The notes under the pieces are model-generated. The model ran no database searches and was not told where the DNA came from. It worked only from the letters and a program-made list of their open reading frames with translations. From contig NZ_CP010797.1 of assembly GCF_000954115.1 (NCBI RefSeq), forward strand, positions 1,922,001-1,986,000: a DNA stretch of 64,000 bases, given 5' to 3'. How positions within the stretch are numbered: position 1 is the stretch's first letter; every line of letters starts with the position of its first letter. The DNA comes from Rhodococcus sp. B7740 (GTDB lineage Bacteria > Actinomycetota > Actinomycetes > Mycobacteriales > Mycobacteriaceae). This document shows, one piece after another, positions 19,352-29,045 of the stretch. The position numbers were made by a program, and so were the translations under genes.

Positions 19352-21085
19352 ATGACACGCGCCGACAGCCGTCCATCGGCCGGCATTGTGCCACCGCGCA
19401 CGGCACCTACCGATCCGACACAGTCGCCCACCGCGCCGGACGCGAGTCGGCGGGCATCGGGCGCACAGTCCGTCTTCGCGCAGGACGTCTGTCGGGTGAC
19501 GGTGTTGGCCAGGTCCACGCAGGTGGACATGGCGCTGCCGATCGACGTTCCTGTCTCCCTTCTCGTTCCGGGAATCGTCGACATGATTGCGGCGGCGGGA
19601 GTGGAGCCTGCGGAACGACCCGGGAGAGCGGGAGTGGAGCCTGCGGAACGACCCGGGAGAGCGGGAGTGGAGCCCGCGGAACGACCCGGGAGAGCGGGAG
19701 TGGAGCCTGCGGAACGACCCGGGAGAGCGGGAGTGGAACCCGCGGAACGACCCGGGCGGGCGGGAGTGCGGCCTGGTTCGGGACGCGGTGAGCCGAGCGA
19801 CGGGGATCCCGTGTCGGACGGGTTGCCGGTGGCATGGACGCTTGCGCGGATCGGGTTTCCACCGTTGTCGCCGACTGCGACGTTGGCCGAGCTGTCGGTG
19901 CGCGACGGGGAATTGCTCGTGCTGGGTGTGGCCGAGCGGCCAGCTCCGGTTCCCCTGTTCGACGACCTCATGTATTCGGTTGCACGGTCGGGTAATGACG
20001 ATGTTCGGCAGTGGACTGCGCGTACGGCGCGCACGGTGGGTTCGGTCGTCACCGGTCTGTCGGTGTTGCTGGCATGCGCGGTCCTGGTTCGTGAGCCGAT
20101 CCGTGCGGGAGCCGAGCATGTCGGCAGTGTCGTCGAGGGATTCGCCGCCGTCACTGCGTCGATTCTCTTCGCGATCGCGGGGGTGATTCTGGGGCGGGTG
20201 TACGACCAGTACGCCGTCGCTGTCGTCTTCGGCGGATGTGCCGTAGCGCTGATGTTCACCGGCGGAACTGTGCTGGTACCCGGGCAGTTCGGTGCGGCTC
20301 AGCTGATGCTGGGTTCGGCCATGGCGGGCGCTGTGGCTCTGCTGTCCCTTCGCATCGGCGGGACCGGGTTCGCACTGTTCACCGCTGCGATCGTGCTCGC
20401 AGTTCTGACGTTCGCTGCGTCGGTGTGCGCGCTTTTCACCACCGTGCCCCAACCGTCGATCGGCACCGCGGTCGCTCTCACCGGCCTGGCGGGAATTGCG
20501 CTCTCTGCCCGGGTGTCGATGATGCAGGCCAAGTTGCCGCTTCCACCGGTTCCCACCGCAGGAGCACCGCTGGACACGGTCGAGGAGGCCGAGCTCGACG
20601 CGATCTCGTTCGCGGATCTGCAGGCCTCCGCAGCTGTGGCGCGTAGCTGTCTGTCCGGCCTGCTGTCGGCGTTCACTGTTGCCGTCGTGGCGGGCGTGCT
20701 GGTTGCGGCAGCAGCCGATTCCGACGGTGGCGTCCGGTGGCCGGGGGTCGCGCTCGCGGGATTGTGTGCGCTCGTCCTGCTTCTGCGCGGACGCACCTAT
20801 GCGGTGGTGACGCACGCAGTTCCGTTGGTTGCAGGGGGAACGACGATTCTGCTGGCGCTGTCGATCGGTGCGCTCGTTGCGTTACCCGTACACGCGCTCG
20901 CCCTGTTCGGTGCGGCACTGGCCGGCGCGGTGACGGCATCGATCTTCGGAGCTTTCGTGCCCACACGCACGTACTCGCCGGTGATGCGGCGGTCGGCCGA
21001 ACTGCTGGAATACGCGGCCATCGCCCTGGTCATTCCGATCGCAGTGTGGGTGTGCGGTCTGTACAGCGTCGTCCGCGGGCTGTGA
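19352..21085 (+). CDS. eccD: Type VII secretion membrane channel protein EccD
   Basis: EccD is the integral membrane component of ESX. The 577-residue protein has an N-terminal ubiquitin-like domain starting at CRVTVLARSTQVDMALPIDV, then about eleven hydrophobic helices from residue 225 to the end. A 55-residue block of five 11-residue repeats (GVEPAERPGRA) lies at about residues 82-136 and splits the ubiquitin-like domain. The ATG at 19352 has ggggggatctt upstream. The TGA overlaps the start of mycP (GTGA). Confidence 0.9.
   Translation: MTRADSRPSAGIVPPRTAPTDPTQSPTAPDASRRASGAQSVFAQDVCRVTVLARSTQVDMALPIDVPVSLLVPGIVDMIAAAGVEPAERPGRAGVEPAERPGRAGVEPAERPGRAGVEPAERPGRAGVEPAERPGRAGVRPGSGRGEPSDGDPVSDGLPVAWTLARIGFPPLSPTATLAELSVRDGELLVLGVAERPAPVPLFDDLMYSVARSGNDDVRQWTARTARTVGSVVTGLSVLLACAVLVREPIRAGAEHVGSVVEGFAAVTASILFAIAGVILGRVYDQYAVAVVFGGCAVALMFTGGTVLVPGQFGAAQLMLGSAMAGAVALLSLRIGGTGFALFTAAIVLAVLTFAASVCALFTTVPQPSIGTAVALTGLAGIALSARVSMMQAKLPLPPVPTAGAPLDTVEEAELDAISFADLQASAAVARSCLSGLLSAFTVAVVAGVLVAAAADSDGGVRWPGVALAGLCALVLLLRGRTYAVVTHAVPLVAGGTTILLALSIGALVALPVHALALFGAALAGAVTASIFGAFVPTRTYSPVMRRSAELLEYAAIALVIPIAVWVCGLYSVVRGL
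19595..19759 (+). repeat. Five 33-bp tandem repeats inside eccD
   Basis: A 33-base unit beginning gcgggagtggagcctgcgga is repeated five times at 19595, 19628, 19661, 19694 and 19727, with single-base changes and a decayed sixth start. Each encodes AGVEPAERPGR. There are no spacers, so it is not a CRISPR array. The unit is a multiple of three, so copy-number changes keep the frame. Confidence 0.95.
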
Positions 21086-22473
21086 CACCGCGCCGGCAGC
21101 GAACGATCGTCATCGCGGCGTTCACGGCTCTCGCCCTGTTTTCGAACGCGGTCATCGGGGTGTATCCGGCAGGCGCCGAACGTCCGGTGATCGACCCGTT
21201 CCAGCTGCCTCCGCCGAGTCCTCCCGGCCCTCTCGAACCCACGGAACAGAAGAACGCCTGCGCCCTTCCGTCCGCGGCCACCGATGTTCAGGACGTGCCG
21301 ACCGCGCTGAAGGCGCTCGACTTCGCATCGGTCTGGCCGATCACCCGTGGGGCAGGTCAAGTGGTCGCCGTCATCGACACCGGAGTGACCGCTCATCCAC
21401 GCCTACCGGGTCTGATCGCCGGCGGTGATTACGTCAGCGCAGGTGACGGGTTGTTCGACTGCGATGCGCACGGGACGATGGTCGCCGGCCTGATCGCCGC
21501 ACAGACCGCACCGGGCAGCGGATTCGCCGGAGGCGCACCCGATGCACGAATTCTGTCGATTCGTCAGTCCAGCAATGTCTTTCAGATCGTCGACAACAGG
21601 TCGGAGGAGGAGCAGGCGGGCGAGCCGGAGAACGCCGCCGGCTACGGCAACGTACGCACCATGGCCATGGCCATCCGAACTGCGGTGGACGCGGGGGCCT
21701 CGGTCATCAACATCTCCGAGGTCGCCTGCGTGCCCGCCGGAGGCGGTGTGCCCGACGGTCCGCTCGGTGCGGCCGTGCAGTACGCCGTCCGAGAGAAGAA
21801 CGTCGTCGTCGTTGCAGCAGCCGGTAATCTCGACAGCGCGGCCTGCCGGGCCCAGAACCCGATGACGGACCCGCTTCGGCCCGACGCGGACCCGTGGGCC
21901 TCCTTCGCGACCATCGCGACTCCGGCGTGGTTCGACGACGTGTTGACCGTCGGTTCGGTCGAATCGGATGGCACACCGTCTTCGTTCAGCCTGGGCGGTC
22001 CATGGGTCGACGTCGCGGCTCCTGGTTCGAATATGACCTCACTGTCGCCGACGGGAAACGGACTGGCGAACGGCACCCGGGGCACCGATGGCGTCGTTCC
22101 CATGACCGGAACGAGCTTTGCGGCACCGCTCGTTGCTGCGGTGGCGGCGCTGGTGCGCGCCCACCGCCCCGAACTGTCGGCGCTGGAGGTGGTGGACCGG
22201 ATCCAACGAACGGCGCATGCGCCGGCCGAGGGGTGGAACCCCCTCGTCGGCCACGGCATCGTCGATCCGCTTGCCGCGGTGACCGATTCGGTGACGGCTG
22301 CTCCCCTGTCGGTGCCTGCGGACAGTGTCGCGATGACTGCTCCGTTGCCACCGCCTGCGCCGGATCATCGCCCGCGGACCGCAGCGGTCACCGGTTCGGT
22401 GCTGGTGGCGGTGATCCTGGCGCTCGGGCTCGCCCTGTCGGTGCCACTGCGCCGACGCGGTAGATCCGATTGA
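21082..22473 (+). CDS. mycP: Type VII secretion mycosin, subtilisin-like protease
   Basis: MycP is a membrane-anchored subtilisin-like protease that stabilises ESX. The 463 residues show a signal sequence (TIVIAAFTALALFSNAV, about 8-24). The triad is D99 (VVAVIDTGV), H130 (DAHGTMVAG) and S345 (GTSFAAP), with oxyanion N249. A proline-rich linker and a C-terminal helix at about 439-456 anchor it. The GTG at 21082 overlaps the eccD stop, so they are translationally coupled. It converges on eccB with seven bases between the stops. Confidence 0.95.
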   Translation: MTPRRQRTIVIAAFTALALFSNAVIGVYPAGAERPVIDPFQLPPPSPPGPLEPTEQKNACALPSAATDVQDVPTALKALDFASVWPITRGAGQVVAVIDTGVTAHPRLPGLIAGGDYVSAGDGLFDCDAHGTMVAGLIAAQTAPGSGFAGGAPDARILSIRQSSNVFQIVDNRSEEEQAGEPENAAGYGNVRTMAMAIRTAVDAGASVINISEVACVPAGGGVPDGPLGAAVQYAVREKNVVVVAAAGNLDSAACRAQNPMTDPLRPDADPWASFATIATPAWFDDVLTVGSVESDGTPSSFSLGGPWVDVAAPGSNMTSLSPTGNGLANGTRGTDGVVPMTGTSFAAPLVAAVAALVRAHRPELSALEVVDRIQRTAHAPAEGWNPLVGHGIVDPLAAVTDSVTAAPLSVPADSVAMTAPLPPPAPDHRPRTAAVTGSVLVAVILALGLALSVPLRRRGRSD

Positions 22474-22480
22474 ACCGGCG

Positions 22481-23935
22481 CTACTTAGTCGGAAGTGCGG
22501 CGGCCCGCGGGTCGGGGCCGACTCCGTCGTGCATCGTCAGTGCCTGTCCGCGCCCCAGAGTGGGCCCGCTGCCGAGCAATTGGAGGATCTGCCATGGTGC
22601 GGGTGCCGGCGGTCCGAACCCCAGCGCCGACGCGGCCTCGGGACCATCGACGCCGTAGCGCACTCCGGTGTCGGCCACGAAGAAGACGCTGCCCTGGCGT
22701 GTACTCGACGTCGAGATGCCGGTACTGCGTACGAACCCGCCGCTACCGGGTGCCAGATAGACCTGGTCGACGGCGTCACCGCCCCCATCGGCCTGAGCCA
22801 ACGCAACCGGTAGTGCACCGGTCTCGAGCGGCAACCCACGGCCGGCGGACTCGACCAGTCGAGCAGACGGTCCGCCGTCCGCCACTGCGAGCGGCTCCCA
22901 CGTCAGGCATCCCACAGGACGCTCACCGGTATCGACTATCTCGGGAGTGGTCGCCGGGAACGTCGACACCTCCAGTCCGGAGGAGGTTGTGGGTGCGTCC
23001 GCGAGCAGGTCGGGATTGACGGCTGCGATATCCGGACTGCCCTGCGAATCGGTGAATTTGATGAGCAGGGCCGCTGTTTCGTCGATCGCTTGGATTCCGT
23101 CCTCGAGTACCACGTAGTACTGGACGTCGCGCCCGGCGACCTTGACGACCGAACCGATCGTCCGCCCGTCGAACGGGAACGCGGGAGCCTCACCTGCTCG
23201 GGGAACGAACGGCGCTGCGATGGGTGGTGATTCGGGCACGGAGTTGAGCAGACCTGTACTGACCGGGGACGGTGTCGCGTCCTCGAGTCCGAGAGCGCGG
23301 ACCACCGCCCTGTTGTTCAGGTCGACCGGCGATCTGGTGCCGTCGTGCACGAGATACGCAGTGCCGTTGGATGTCCAGAGGAACGCCTCGGACTCGGCGA
23401 GTGCAGCCGTGCTGTCACCGTAGCGAGGATCGCCCACCAGCACCGTCGTCGAGGTGACTCCTGCGATCGGGTCGACGGTGTCGCAGACGGTCCACGACTG
23501 CGCGTTGCCGTCGCCGTCGTGCGGCAGCGCAGACGGTGCACCGGGAATACCCACCAGTGCGCCGCGAGGTCGTGACGACAACTCGGATTCCTGGACCGTC
23601 GACGGATCGTCCGGCTTGCCGACGATCAATCGAGCCGATGCGAGATTGAGCACCGGATGGAACACGTCGTCCACTTTCACGAACATCGCGCCCGAGTCCT
23701 TGCCGACCACGATCGATGCGTCGCCGATCTTGTCCTGTGGCCGAAACAGTGCCAGGGCAGCGCATCCCGCCAAACCGATGCAGGCGATGACGACACCCAC
23801 CAGCAGCGCTCGCGTTTGCGACCTCATCGGATCGTGCAGCATTCGAGCGTCGCGCCTGATCAACGCGTGTTCCATCCTGCGGACGAGGAAGCGGTAACCG
23901 CCGACCTGCCACTTCGTTGTCGGCGTCGACGCCAC
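22481..23935 (-). CDS. eccB: Type VII secretion protein EccB
   Basis: EccB is a periplasmic structural protein with a single membrane helix. The 484 residues begin with the basic cytosolic segment TTKWQVGGYRFLVRRMEHALIRRDARML. The membrane helix (about 42-64, LLVGVVIACIGLAGCAALAL) and the long extracytoplasmic domain with repeated WxVxxG-like elements follow. The GTG at 23935 has a strong ggggaggaa site; earlier in-frame codons lie in the eccE leader. It is divergent from eccE, with about 130 bases between starts. Confidence 0.92.
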   Translation of the reverse strand: MASTPTTKWQVGGYRFLVRRMEHALIRRDARMLHDPMRSQTRALLVGVVIACIGLAGCAALALFRPQDKIGDASIVVGKDSGAMFVKVDDVFHPVLNLASARLIVGKPDDPSTVQESELSSRPRGALVGIPGAPSALPHDGDGNAQSWTVCDTVDPIAGVTSTTVLVGDPRYGDSTAALAESEAFLWTSNGTAYLVHDGTRSPVDLNNRAVVRALGLEDATPSPVSTGLLNSVPESPPIAAPFVPRAGEAPAFPFDGRTIGSVVKVAGRDVQYYVVLEDGIQAIDETAALLIKFTDSQGSPDIAAVNPDLLADAPTTSSGLEVSTFPATTPEIVDTGERPVGCLTWEPLAVADGGPSARLVESAGRGLPLETGALPVALAQADGGGDAVDQVYLAPGSGGFVRSTGISTSSTRQGSVFFVADTGVRYGVDGPEAASALGFGPPAPAPWQILQLLGSGPTLGRGQALTMHDGVGPDPRAAALPTK

Positions 23936-24067
23936 GATTCCTCCCCAGGACTGTGCAGACGACCCGATCCCCATTCGGGTCACGCGACACAGTACAGTTC
24001 GTCCGCACACCTCGGCGACCGTGTTGCGGTCGTCGATGGCTCTGTGACCTTCGGGGGGAGGGTTTCG

Positions 24068-25762
24068 ATGAGGCGTACCGATTCGGCAGGGCGTAGGCGA
24101 GCCGCCGTTCCTTTCGTCGCACCCACGGTTCGGCGGGTGATCGTGGCCGAGACCGCGGCCGTGGCGATCGTTCTGCCGCTGTTCGCGGCGCAGATGCGGC
24201 CCTGGGCGGTGCTGCTCGTCGCTGCGGCGGTGGCGCTCGTTCCGTTCGTGGCGATCCGGCGCAGATCGGTCGTCGACTGGGTTCGGTCCATCTGGCGGCT
24301 CCTCGCCGATCGTTCCCCCGCTGTCGGCGTCACCACGGAACACACCGGCACCGCAGACGGCCCGGTCGGGGTCCAGTGGCAGCGCGACACCGTCACCTGC
24401 ACCCTCGAGATCGTCCCGCCCCGGCACGCCACCACGGTCCTCGGCAGGGCGAGCGCCGCTACACAGCACGCACTTCCCGTCGATGCGTTGGCGTCGTGTC
24501 TGCGGCAGCACGACATCGAGGTCCGCGCGATCGACGTCGTCGCACTCGGCTGCCGCAGCTCGGCAGGTTCGGTCGCCACCGAGGTCTACGAGGGACTCAT
24601 CGGTCCGCTGCCTGCGGTATCGGTGCGAACCGTCTGGGTAGCAGTGACTCTCGACTTGCGCGCGAATGCTCGGGCGATCGAGGTCAGAGGCGGAGGGAGA
24701 GCCGGAGCCGCCCGTACCGCTGTCGTTGCGACCACGCGGGTCCTTCGCGCTCTGCACGCCCACGGTCTGTCCTCGCGACTGTTGACGGGTTCCGAGCTTC
24801 GGTCGGCCGTGTTGCACCTGTGCCGAGGGGTCGGTATCGACGATCTGACCCAGACATGGTCGACAGCACCCCTGCCGGGTGCGTCGAGCACGGTGTTCGG
24901 AATCGATTGCAGCGCAATCACTGCCGAGGACATCGCCACCCTGTGGGCAACACCGTCACTCGGAACGACGATGTCGTTCCACCTGCAGCCGACCCGCGAC
25001 ACCGGGAAGGTGCGCGTGCGTGGGTCGTGCAGTTTCTCCGCCCGGACACCGATCACGAAGCCTCGTGTACACGCGTTGACCTCGATGAGCGCAAGTCAAC
25101 GCGACGGCATCCTCGCACAGCTTCCGTTGGCCATACCCGTACCGAAGTCGTTGTCTCCCAGCCGAGTTCTCGATATCTCGTCGGTCGACGAGTTGTTGCT
25201 ACCGGTGAGTGGCTGCGGCCAGCTGCTGGGATCCGACGCCGGCGGACACGGCGTCGCGGTCCGGCTGTTCGGACCGGGTCTGAGTCGGGTTCGGGTCGTC
25301 GGAGAGCTCTACCTCGCTCAGCAACTGCTCTTCCGCGCCATCGCCACCGGTGCCAGAGTCCTCGTCCGCACCGACCGCCCCCATGCCTGGCGAGCGCTCC
25401 TCGACGCCATCGGTGCTCCCGATCGACTACTGGTCGACGGCACCACGTTCCGTTCCCGCCCGTCGTACGACGTGATCCTCACCGACTTCGCCGACGGTTC
25501 GGCACCCATTGCGCAACAGGAACTTTCGGGCGTCACCGTGATCTCGTTGTCCGAGCACGTGCCGCGGATCGGCCACACCGAGCAGGAGCGAAGCACCCCG
25601 CGACCGGAACCGGATCTGACGATCGTCCAGCCCCATGCGTCGGGTGATCGAATTCGAGTCCGGTCCGGTCCACTCGACGTCGAGTTGACGCTTGTCACGA
25701 TTCCTCAGGAGACGGCGTTCATCGGCCGGCCCCGGAGCCTGCGCCCCGCCGTGCGTGCTTGA
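24068..25762 (+). CDS. eccE: Type VII secretion protein EccE
   Basis: EccE is a membrane component found in the larger ESX complexes. The 564 residues contain two N-terminal helices (about 23-41 and 45-63) and a cytosolic domain with the VGVQWQRDTVTCTLEIVPP start and the conserved RVLRALHAHGLSSRLLTGSEL segment. ESX-4 of M. tuberculosis lacks eccE, but M. abscessus and many other actinobacteria keep it. The ATG at 24068 has a ggggggaggg site. No other ESX gene follows downstream. Confidence 0.85.
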   Translation: MRRTDSAGRRRAAVPFVAPTVRRVIVAETAAVAIVLPLFAAQMRPWAVLLVAAAVALVPFVAIRRRSVVDWVRSIWRLLADRSPAVGVTTEHTGTADGPVGVQWQRDTVTCTLEIVPPRHATTVLGRASAATQHALPVDALASCLRQHDIEVRAIDVVALGCRSSAGSVATEVYEGLIGPLPAVSVRTVWVAVTLDLRANARAIEVRGGGRAGAARTAVVATTRVLRALHAHGLSSRLLTGSELRSAVLHLCRGVGIDDLTQTWSTAPLPGASSTVFGIDCSAITAEDIATLWATPSLGTTMSFHLQPTRDTGKVRVRGSCSFSARTPITKPRVHALTSMSASQRDGILAQLPLAIPVPKSLSPSRVLDISSVDELLLPVSGCGQLLGSDAGGHGVAVRLFGPGLSRVRVVGELYLAQQLLFRAIATGARVLVRTDRPHAWRALLDAIGAPDRLLVDGTTFRSRPSYDVILTDFADGSAPIAQQELSGVTVISLSEHVPRIGHTEQERSTPRPEPDLTIVQPHASGDRIRVRSGPLDVELTLVTIPQETAFIGRPRSLRPAVRA

Positions 25763-25769
25763 CCGATTC

Positions 25770-26327
25770 TCAACCGGGGTAGTCGGCCCGCCCACGAGCG
25801 CCTGCCACCGCGTCCGCCCACCACTCGAGCTGGTCGAGAAGACGCCCGAGGCCGTCGACGGCGGCTGCGTCGTCGATGCGTCCCGACTCGTCGAACCGCT
25901 TGCGCACCCGATGCAGCGACACGACGTCTCGGACGGAGACCATGTGCAGTTCGGCGGTGATCTGCCGTAGCTGTTCGGTGGCTCGAATTCCCCCGCCGAG
26001 CCCACCGTACGAGACGAATCCGACCGGCTTGCCACGCCACTCGTACTTCACCGTGTCCAGGGCGGTCTTCAACGCACCGGGCACGCCGTGGTTGTACTCG
26101 GGGGTGACGAACACGAAGGCGTCGGCGCCGCCGACGGTCCTGGTGAAGCGCTCGGAGTCCTCGCACGGAACGAGCGAGTTCGGCAGATCGAAATCGGCCA
26201 AGTCGACCTCGACCACCTCGACGGTGGCGCGTTCGGCGGCAACACCTCGAACCCAGGAAGCGACGGTCGGGCCCACTCGACCGGCGCGCACACTACCGAC
26301 GACGACGGCGAGCTGTATCGGCTTCAT
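25770..26327 (-). CDS. NADPH-dependent FMN reductase
   Basis: This 185-residue flavodoxin-like reductase has the phosphate-binding loop GSVRAGRVGPTVASWV (11-26) and the isoalloxazine-contact segment VFVTPEYNHGVPGALKTALD near 93-112. The G-rich SYGGLGGG loop follows near 125. The gene is short and complete with an ATG at 26327. It probably reduces FMN or quinones; the real substrate is unknown. It converges with eccE and lies downstream of truA with about 30 bases between them. Confidence 0.88.
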   Translation of the reverse strand: MKPIQLAVVVGSVRAGRVGPTVASWVRGVAAERATVEVVEVDLADFDLPNSLVPCEDSERFTRTVGGADAFVFVTPEYNHGVPGALKTALDTVKYEWRGKPVGFVSYGGLGGGIRATEQLRQITAELHMVSVRDVVSLHRVRKRFDESGRIDDAAAVDGLGRLLDQLEWWADAVAGARGRADYPG

Positions 26328-26357
26328 CGCTCCGACAGTAGACCCGGGGGCGTTCGG

Positions 26358-27254
26358 TCAGCCCTCTCCCCCACAGCAACCGTCGCCGGTGATCGCCGAT
26401 CTCACCTCGCGGGTGGCCGCGTTCCGGGCGGCCAGTTCGTCGGCCGGTGGATAGTCGACTCGAACCAAGGACAAGCCGTGCGCCGGAGCCACGGCCACCT
26501 CGCTCGCTCTCTCGCGGCGCGTCAACAGCGACTGCGCCCAGTCGGGAGTTCGCCGACCTTCCCCCACGGCCTGCATGGCACCGACGAGACTGCGGACCAT
26601 CGACCAGCAGAATGCGTCGGCACTGACGTACGCGGTGAGTCGATCGCCGTCGCGCTCCCAGTCGAACCGCTGCAGTTCTCGAACGGTGGTCGCCCCGTCA
26701 CGTCGCTTGCAGAACGCGGCGAAATCGTGCAGACCGATCAATCTCGCGGATGCCTCCTGCACCGCACCGAGATCGATGGGCCTCGGCCAGGAGACGACAC
26801 CGGCCACGTCGAGGGGGTCGACGCCGTAGAGCGCCGTGCCGAATCGGTACTCGTAGTGCCTGCGGTAGGCCGAGAACCGCGCGTCGAAATCACGGGAGAC
26901 GGTGCTGATGGCTCGTACTCGAACATCGGTGGGCAGAAACCGGGCCATTCGCCGGACCAGCCTGTCGTGATCGTCCGAAACGTCGACGGCATCGAAGTGC
27001 GCCACCTGACCCGTTGCGTGGACTCCCGCGTCGGTTCGGCCCGCCACGGTCAGCTCGATCCGTTGCCGCAGCACCGTGGTGAAGGCTTCTTCGAGCACTC
27101 CGCAGACGGTGCGGATGCCCGGTTGACGCGCCCACCCGGAGAAGTGCGTGCCGTCGTAGGAGATGTCGAGCCGAAATCTGGTGGGTACCGAAAAAGCGGG
27201 CCCGCCTTCCCCTGAGGGAATGGCGGGCCCGCTTCGATCGTGCTCGGAGCTCAA
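26358..27254 (-). CDS. truA: tRNA pseudouridine(38-40) synthase
   Basis: TruA modifies positions 38-40 of the tRNA anticodon arm. The catalytic Asp lies in [31 protein letters not shown] at the N-terminal core and [15 protein letters not shown] near 215 confirm the family. The only usable start before the core is a TTG at 27254, six bases past the rplQ stop, because no ATG, GTG or TTG lies between the hairpin at 27191-27234 and the conserved core. As a result the first 21 or so codons contain an intrinsic terminator. A non-canonical start is possible. Confidence 0.85.
   Translation of the reverse strand: MSSEHDRSGPAIPSGEGGPAFSVPTRFRLDISYDGTHFSGWARQPGIRTVCGVLEEAFTTVLRQRIELTVAGRTDAGVHATGQVAHFDAVDVSDDHDRLVRRMARFLPTDVRVRAISTVSRDFDARFSAYRRHYEYRFGTALYGVDPLDVAGVVSWPRPIDLGAVQEASARLIGLHDFAAFCKRRDGATTVRELQRFDWERDGDRLTAYVSADAFCWSMVRSLVGAMQAVGEGRRTPDWAQSLLTRRERASEVAVAPAHGLSLVRVDYPPADELAARNAATREVRSAITGDGCCGGEG
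27191..27234 (-). terminator. Intrinsic terminator of the alpha operon, inside the truA leader
   Basis: A 13-bp stem (27194-27206 with 27222-27234), topped by a further pairing of ttccc with gggaa, gives a very stable hairpin. On the minus strand it is followed by five Ts (27195-27191). It lies about 26-65 bases past the rplQ stop, and so within the first codons of the truA frame. Confidence 0.9.
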
Positions 27255-27259
27255 AAGGA

Positions 27260-27847
27260 CTAGTCCTTCTTTGCTTCCTCGGCCTCGGGGGCGTCCGACG
27301 CGTGTGCGTCGTTGTCCTCGATGCCGTCGATGACTGCGTCGGCGTTGGCCACCTCGGCGTCGGTCGCGTCGGCTTCGACAGCCTCGACGACGTTCTCGTC
27401 GGTCGCGTCCTCGGCCGGAGCCTCGGTTGCGGCGGGAGCAGCCTGCGAAGCCTTCACGCGGCGTGCGCGATCTGCCTCGTTGGACACCGTCTGCTCGTTG
27501 ACGAGCTCGATGATGGCCATCGGCGAGTTGTCACCCTTGCGGGGGACGGTCTTGATGATGCGTGTGTAGCCACCGTCGCGATCGGCGAAGAAAGGCCCGA
27601 TCTCGGCGAACAGCTTGTGCACGACATCTTTGTTGTTGATCGTCTTGAGAACCTCACGACGATGCGCCAGGTCACCCTTTTTGGCGTGGGTGACGAGCTT
27701 CTCGGCGTGCGGACGAAGGCGCTTGGCCTTCGACTCGGTGGTGGTGATGCGGCCGTGCTCGAAGAGTGACGTCGCCAGGTTGGCCAGGATGGCCTTCTGG
27801 TGCGACGCCGACCCGCCGAGACGGCGGCCCTTGGTGGGCTTGGGCAT
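27260..27847 (-). CDS. rplQ: 50S ribosomal protein L17 with acidic C-terminal tail
   Basis: L17 has the conserved start [20 protein letters not shown], the [19 protein letters not shown] region and the [23 protein letters not shown] end. The core spans about 125 residues. The remaining 70 residues are a strongly acidic Ala/Glu/Asp tail ([11 protein letters not shown] onward), longer than in most bacteria but seen in related actinobacteria. I used the ATG at 27847, which starts the conserved core, in place of a longer upstream frame. It is the last gene of the alpha operon. Confidence 0.95.
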   Translation of the reverse strand: MPKPTKGRRLGGSASHQKAILANLATSLFEHGRITTTESKAKRLRPHAEKLVTHAKKGDLAHRREVLKTINNKDVVHKLFAEIGPFFADRDGGYTRIIKTVPRKGDNSPMAIIELVNEQTVSNEADRARRVKASQAAPAATEAPAEDATDENVVEAVEADATDAEVANADAVIDGIEDNDAHASDAPEAEEAKKD

Positions 27848-27881
27848 GATGAATCTCCTAGTAAGAGCTCCAGCGAGCTGA

Positions 27882-28946
27882 TTACAGCTGTTCTGTCTCG
27901 GCGTAGTCCTGCTCGGCACCTTCGGTGTCGCTGAAGGAGCCGGCGTCGGTGTCACTCCACGTGCCCGTGGTGGCGTCGTAGCCAGGCACGGTGCTCGGAT
28001 CGAACGACGCGGGGCTGTCCTTGAGGGAGAGGCCGAGCGAATGCAGCTTGACCTTCACCTCGTCGATGGACTTCTGCCCGAAGTTACGGATGTCGAGCAG
28101 ATCGGACTCGGTACGACCAACCAGCTCGCCGACGGTGTGAACACCCTCGCGCTTGAGGCAGTTGTAGGACCGGACGGTGAGGTCCAGATCCTCGATGGGG
28201 AGTCCGAAGGAAGCGATGTGATCGGCCTCGGCGGGCGAGGGTCCGATCTCGATGCCTTCTGCTTCGACGTTCAGCTCACGGGCGAGGCCGAAGAGCTCAA
28301 CCAGGGTCTTGCCCGCAGAAGCGAGCGCGTCCCGCGCGGTGATGGAATTCTTGGTCTCCACATCGAGAACGAGCCGATCGAAGTCGGTGCGCTGTTCGAC
28401 GCGGGTGGCCTCCACCTTGTAGGTGACCTTGAGCACGGGCGAGTAGATCGAGTCGACCGGAATACGGCCGATCTCGGCACCCGATGCCTTGTTCTGAACG
28501 GCGGGGACGTAGCCGCGACCGCGCTCGACGACGAGCTCGATCTCCAACTTGCCCTTGTCGTTCAGGGTCGCGATGTGCAGATCGGGGTTGTTCACCGTGA
28601 CGCCGGCCGGAGGCACGATGTCGCCTGCGGTCACAGCGCCTGGGCCCTGCTTGCGGACGTACATGGTGACCGGTTCGTCTTCTTCGGAGCTCACCACGAG
28701 GCCCTTGAGGTTCAGGATGATGTCGGTGACATCTTCCTTGACTCCGGGGACGGTGGTGAATTCGTGGAGGACGCCGTCGATACGGATGCTGGTGACAGCA
28801 GCGCCGGGGATCGACGACAGCAGGGTGCGGCGGAGCGAGTTGCCGAGTGTGTAACCGAAGCCGGGCTCGAGCGGCTCGATGACGAATTTCGAGCGGTTGT
28901 CGGCGATGACCTCTTCGGTCAGCGTCGGGCGCTGTGAAATGAGCAT
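27882..28946 (-). CDS. rpoA: DNA-directed RNA polymerase alpha subunit
   Basis: This 354-residue subunit initiates polymerase assembly. The N-terminal domain ([44 protein letters not shown]) and a C-terminal domain with [23 protein letters not shown] near 260 match the family. An acidic extension of about 30 residues ends the protein. It starts with ATG at 28946. It is downstream of rpsD with a hairpin-containing 99-base gap. Confidence 0.97.
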   Translation of the reverse strand: MLISQRPTLTEEVIADNRSKFVIEPLEPGFGYTLGNSLRRTLLSSIPGAAVTSIRIDGVLHEFTTVPGVKEDVTDIILNLKGLVVSSEEDEPVTMYVRKQGPGAVTAGDIVPPAGVTVNNPDLHIATLNDKGKLEIELVVERGRGYVPAVQNKASGAEIGRIPVDSIYSPVLKVTYKVEATRVEQRTDFDRLVLDVETKNSITARDALASAGKTLVELFGLARELNVEAEGIEIGPSPAEADHIASFGLPIEDLDLTVRSYNCLKREGVHTVGELVGRTESDLLDIRNFGQKSIDEVKVKLHSLGLSLKDSPASFDPSTVPGYDATTGTWSDTDAGSFSDTEGAEQDYAETEQL

Positions 28947-29002
28947 TGTGTGTTCCTCCTGTACGGGCGTCCGCTATTTGACGCCCACGTGTGGAGGCGA
29001 AG

Positions 29003-29037
29003 ACGCATGTGAGCCTCGCGGGGAGACTCACATGCGT
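29003..29037 (-). other. Hairpin in the rpsD-rpoA gap
   Basis: acgcatgtgag (29003-29013) pairs with ctcacatgcgt (29027-29037) as an 11-bp perfect stem. There is no T run on the minus strand. It could be a regulatory leader, a partial attenuator or an RNA-processing site between rpsD and rpoA. Confidence 0.55.
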
Positions 29038-29045
29038 GCCGCGCC

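Noticed and set aside
19595-19759. Tandem repeats as a CRISPR array
   Set aside because: Repeats are directly adjacent with no spacers and lie inside the eccD reading frame.
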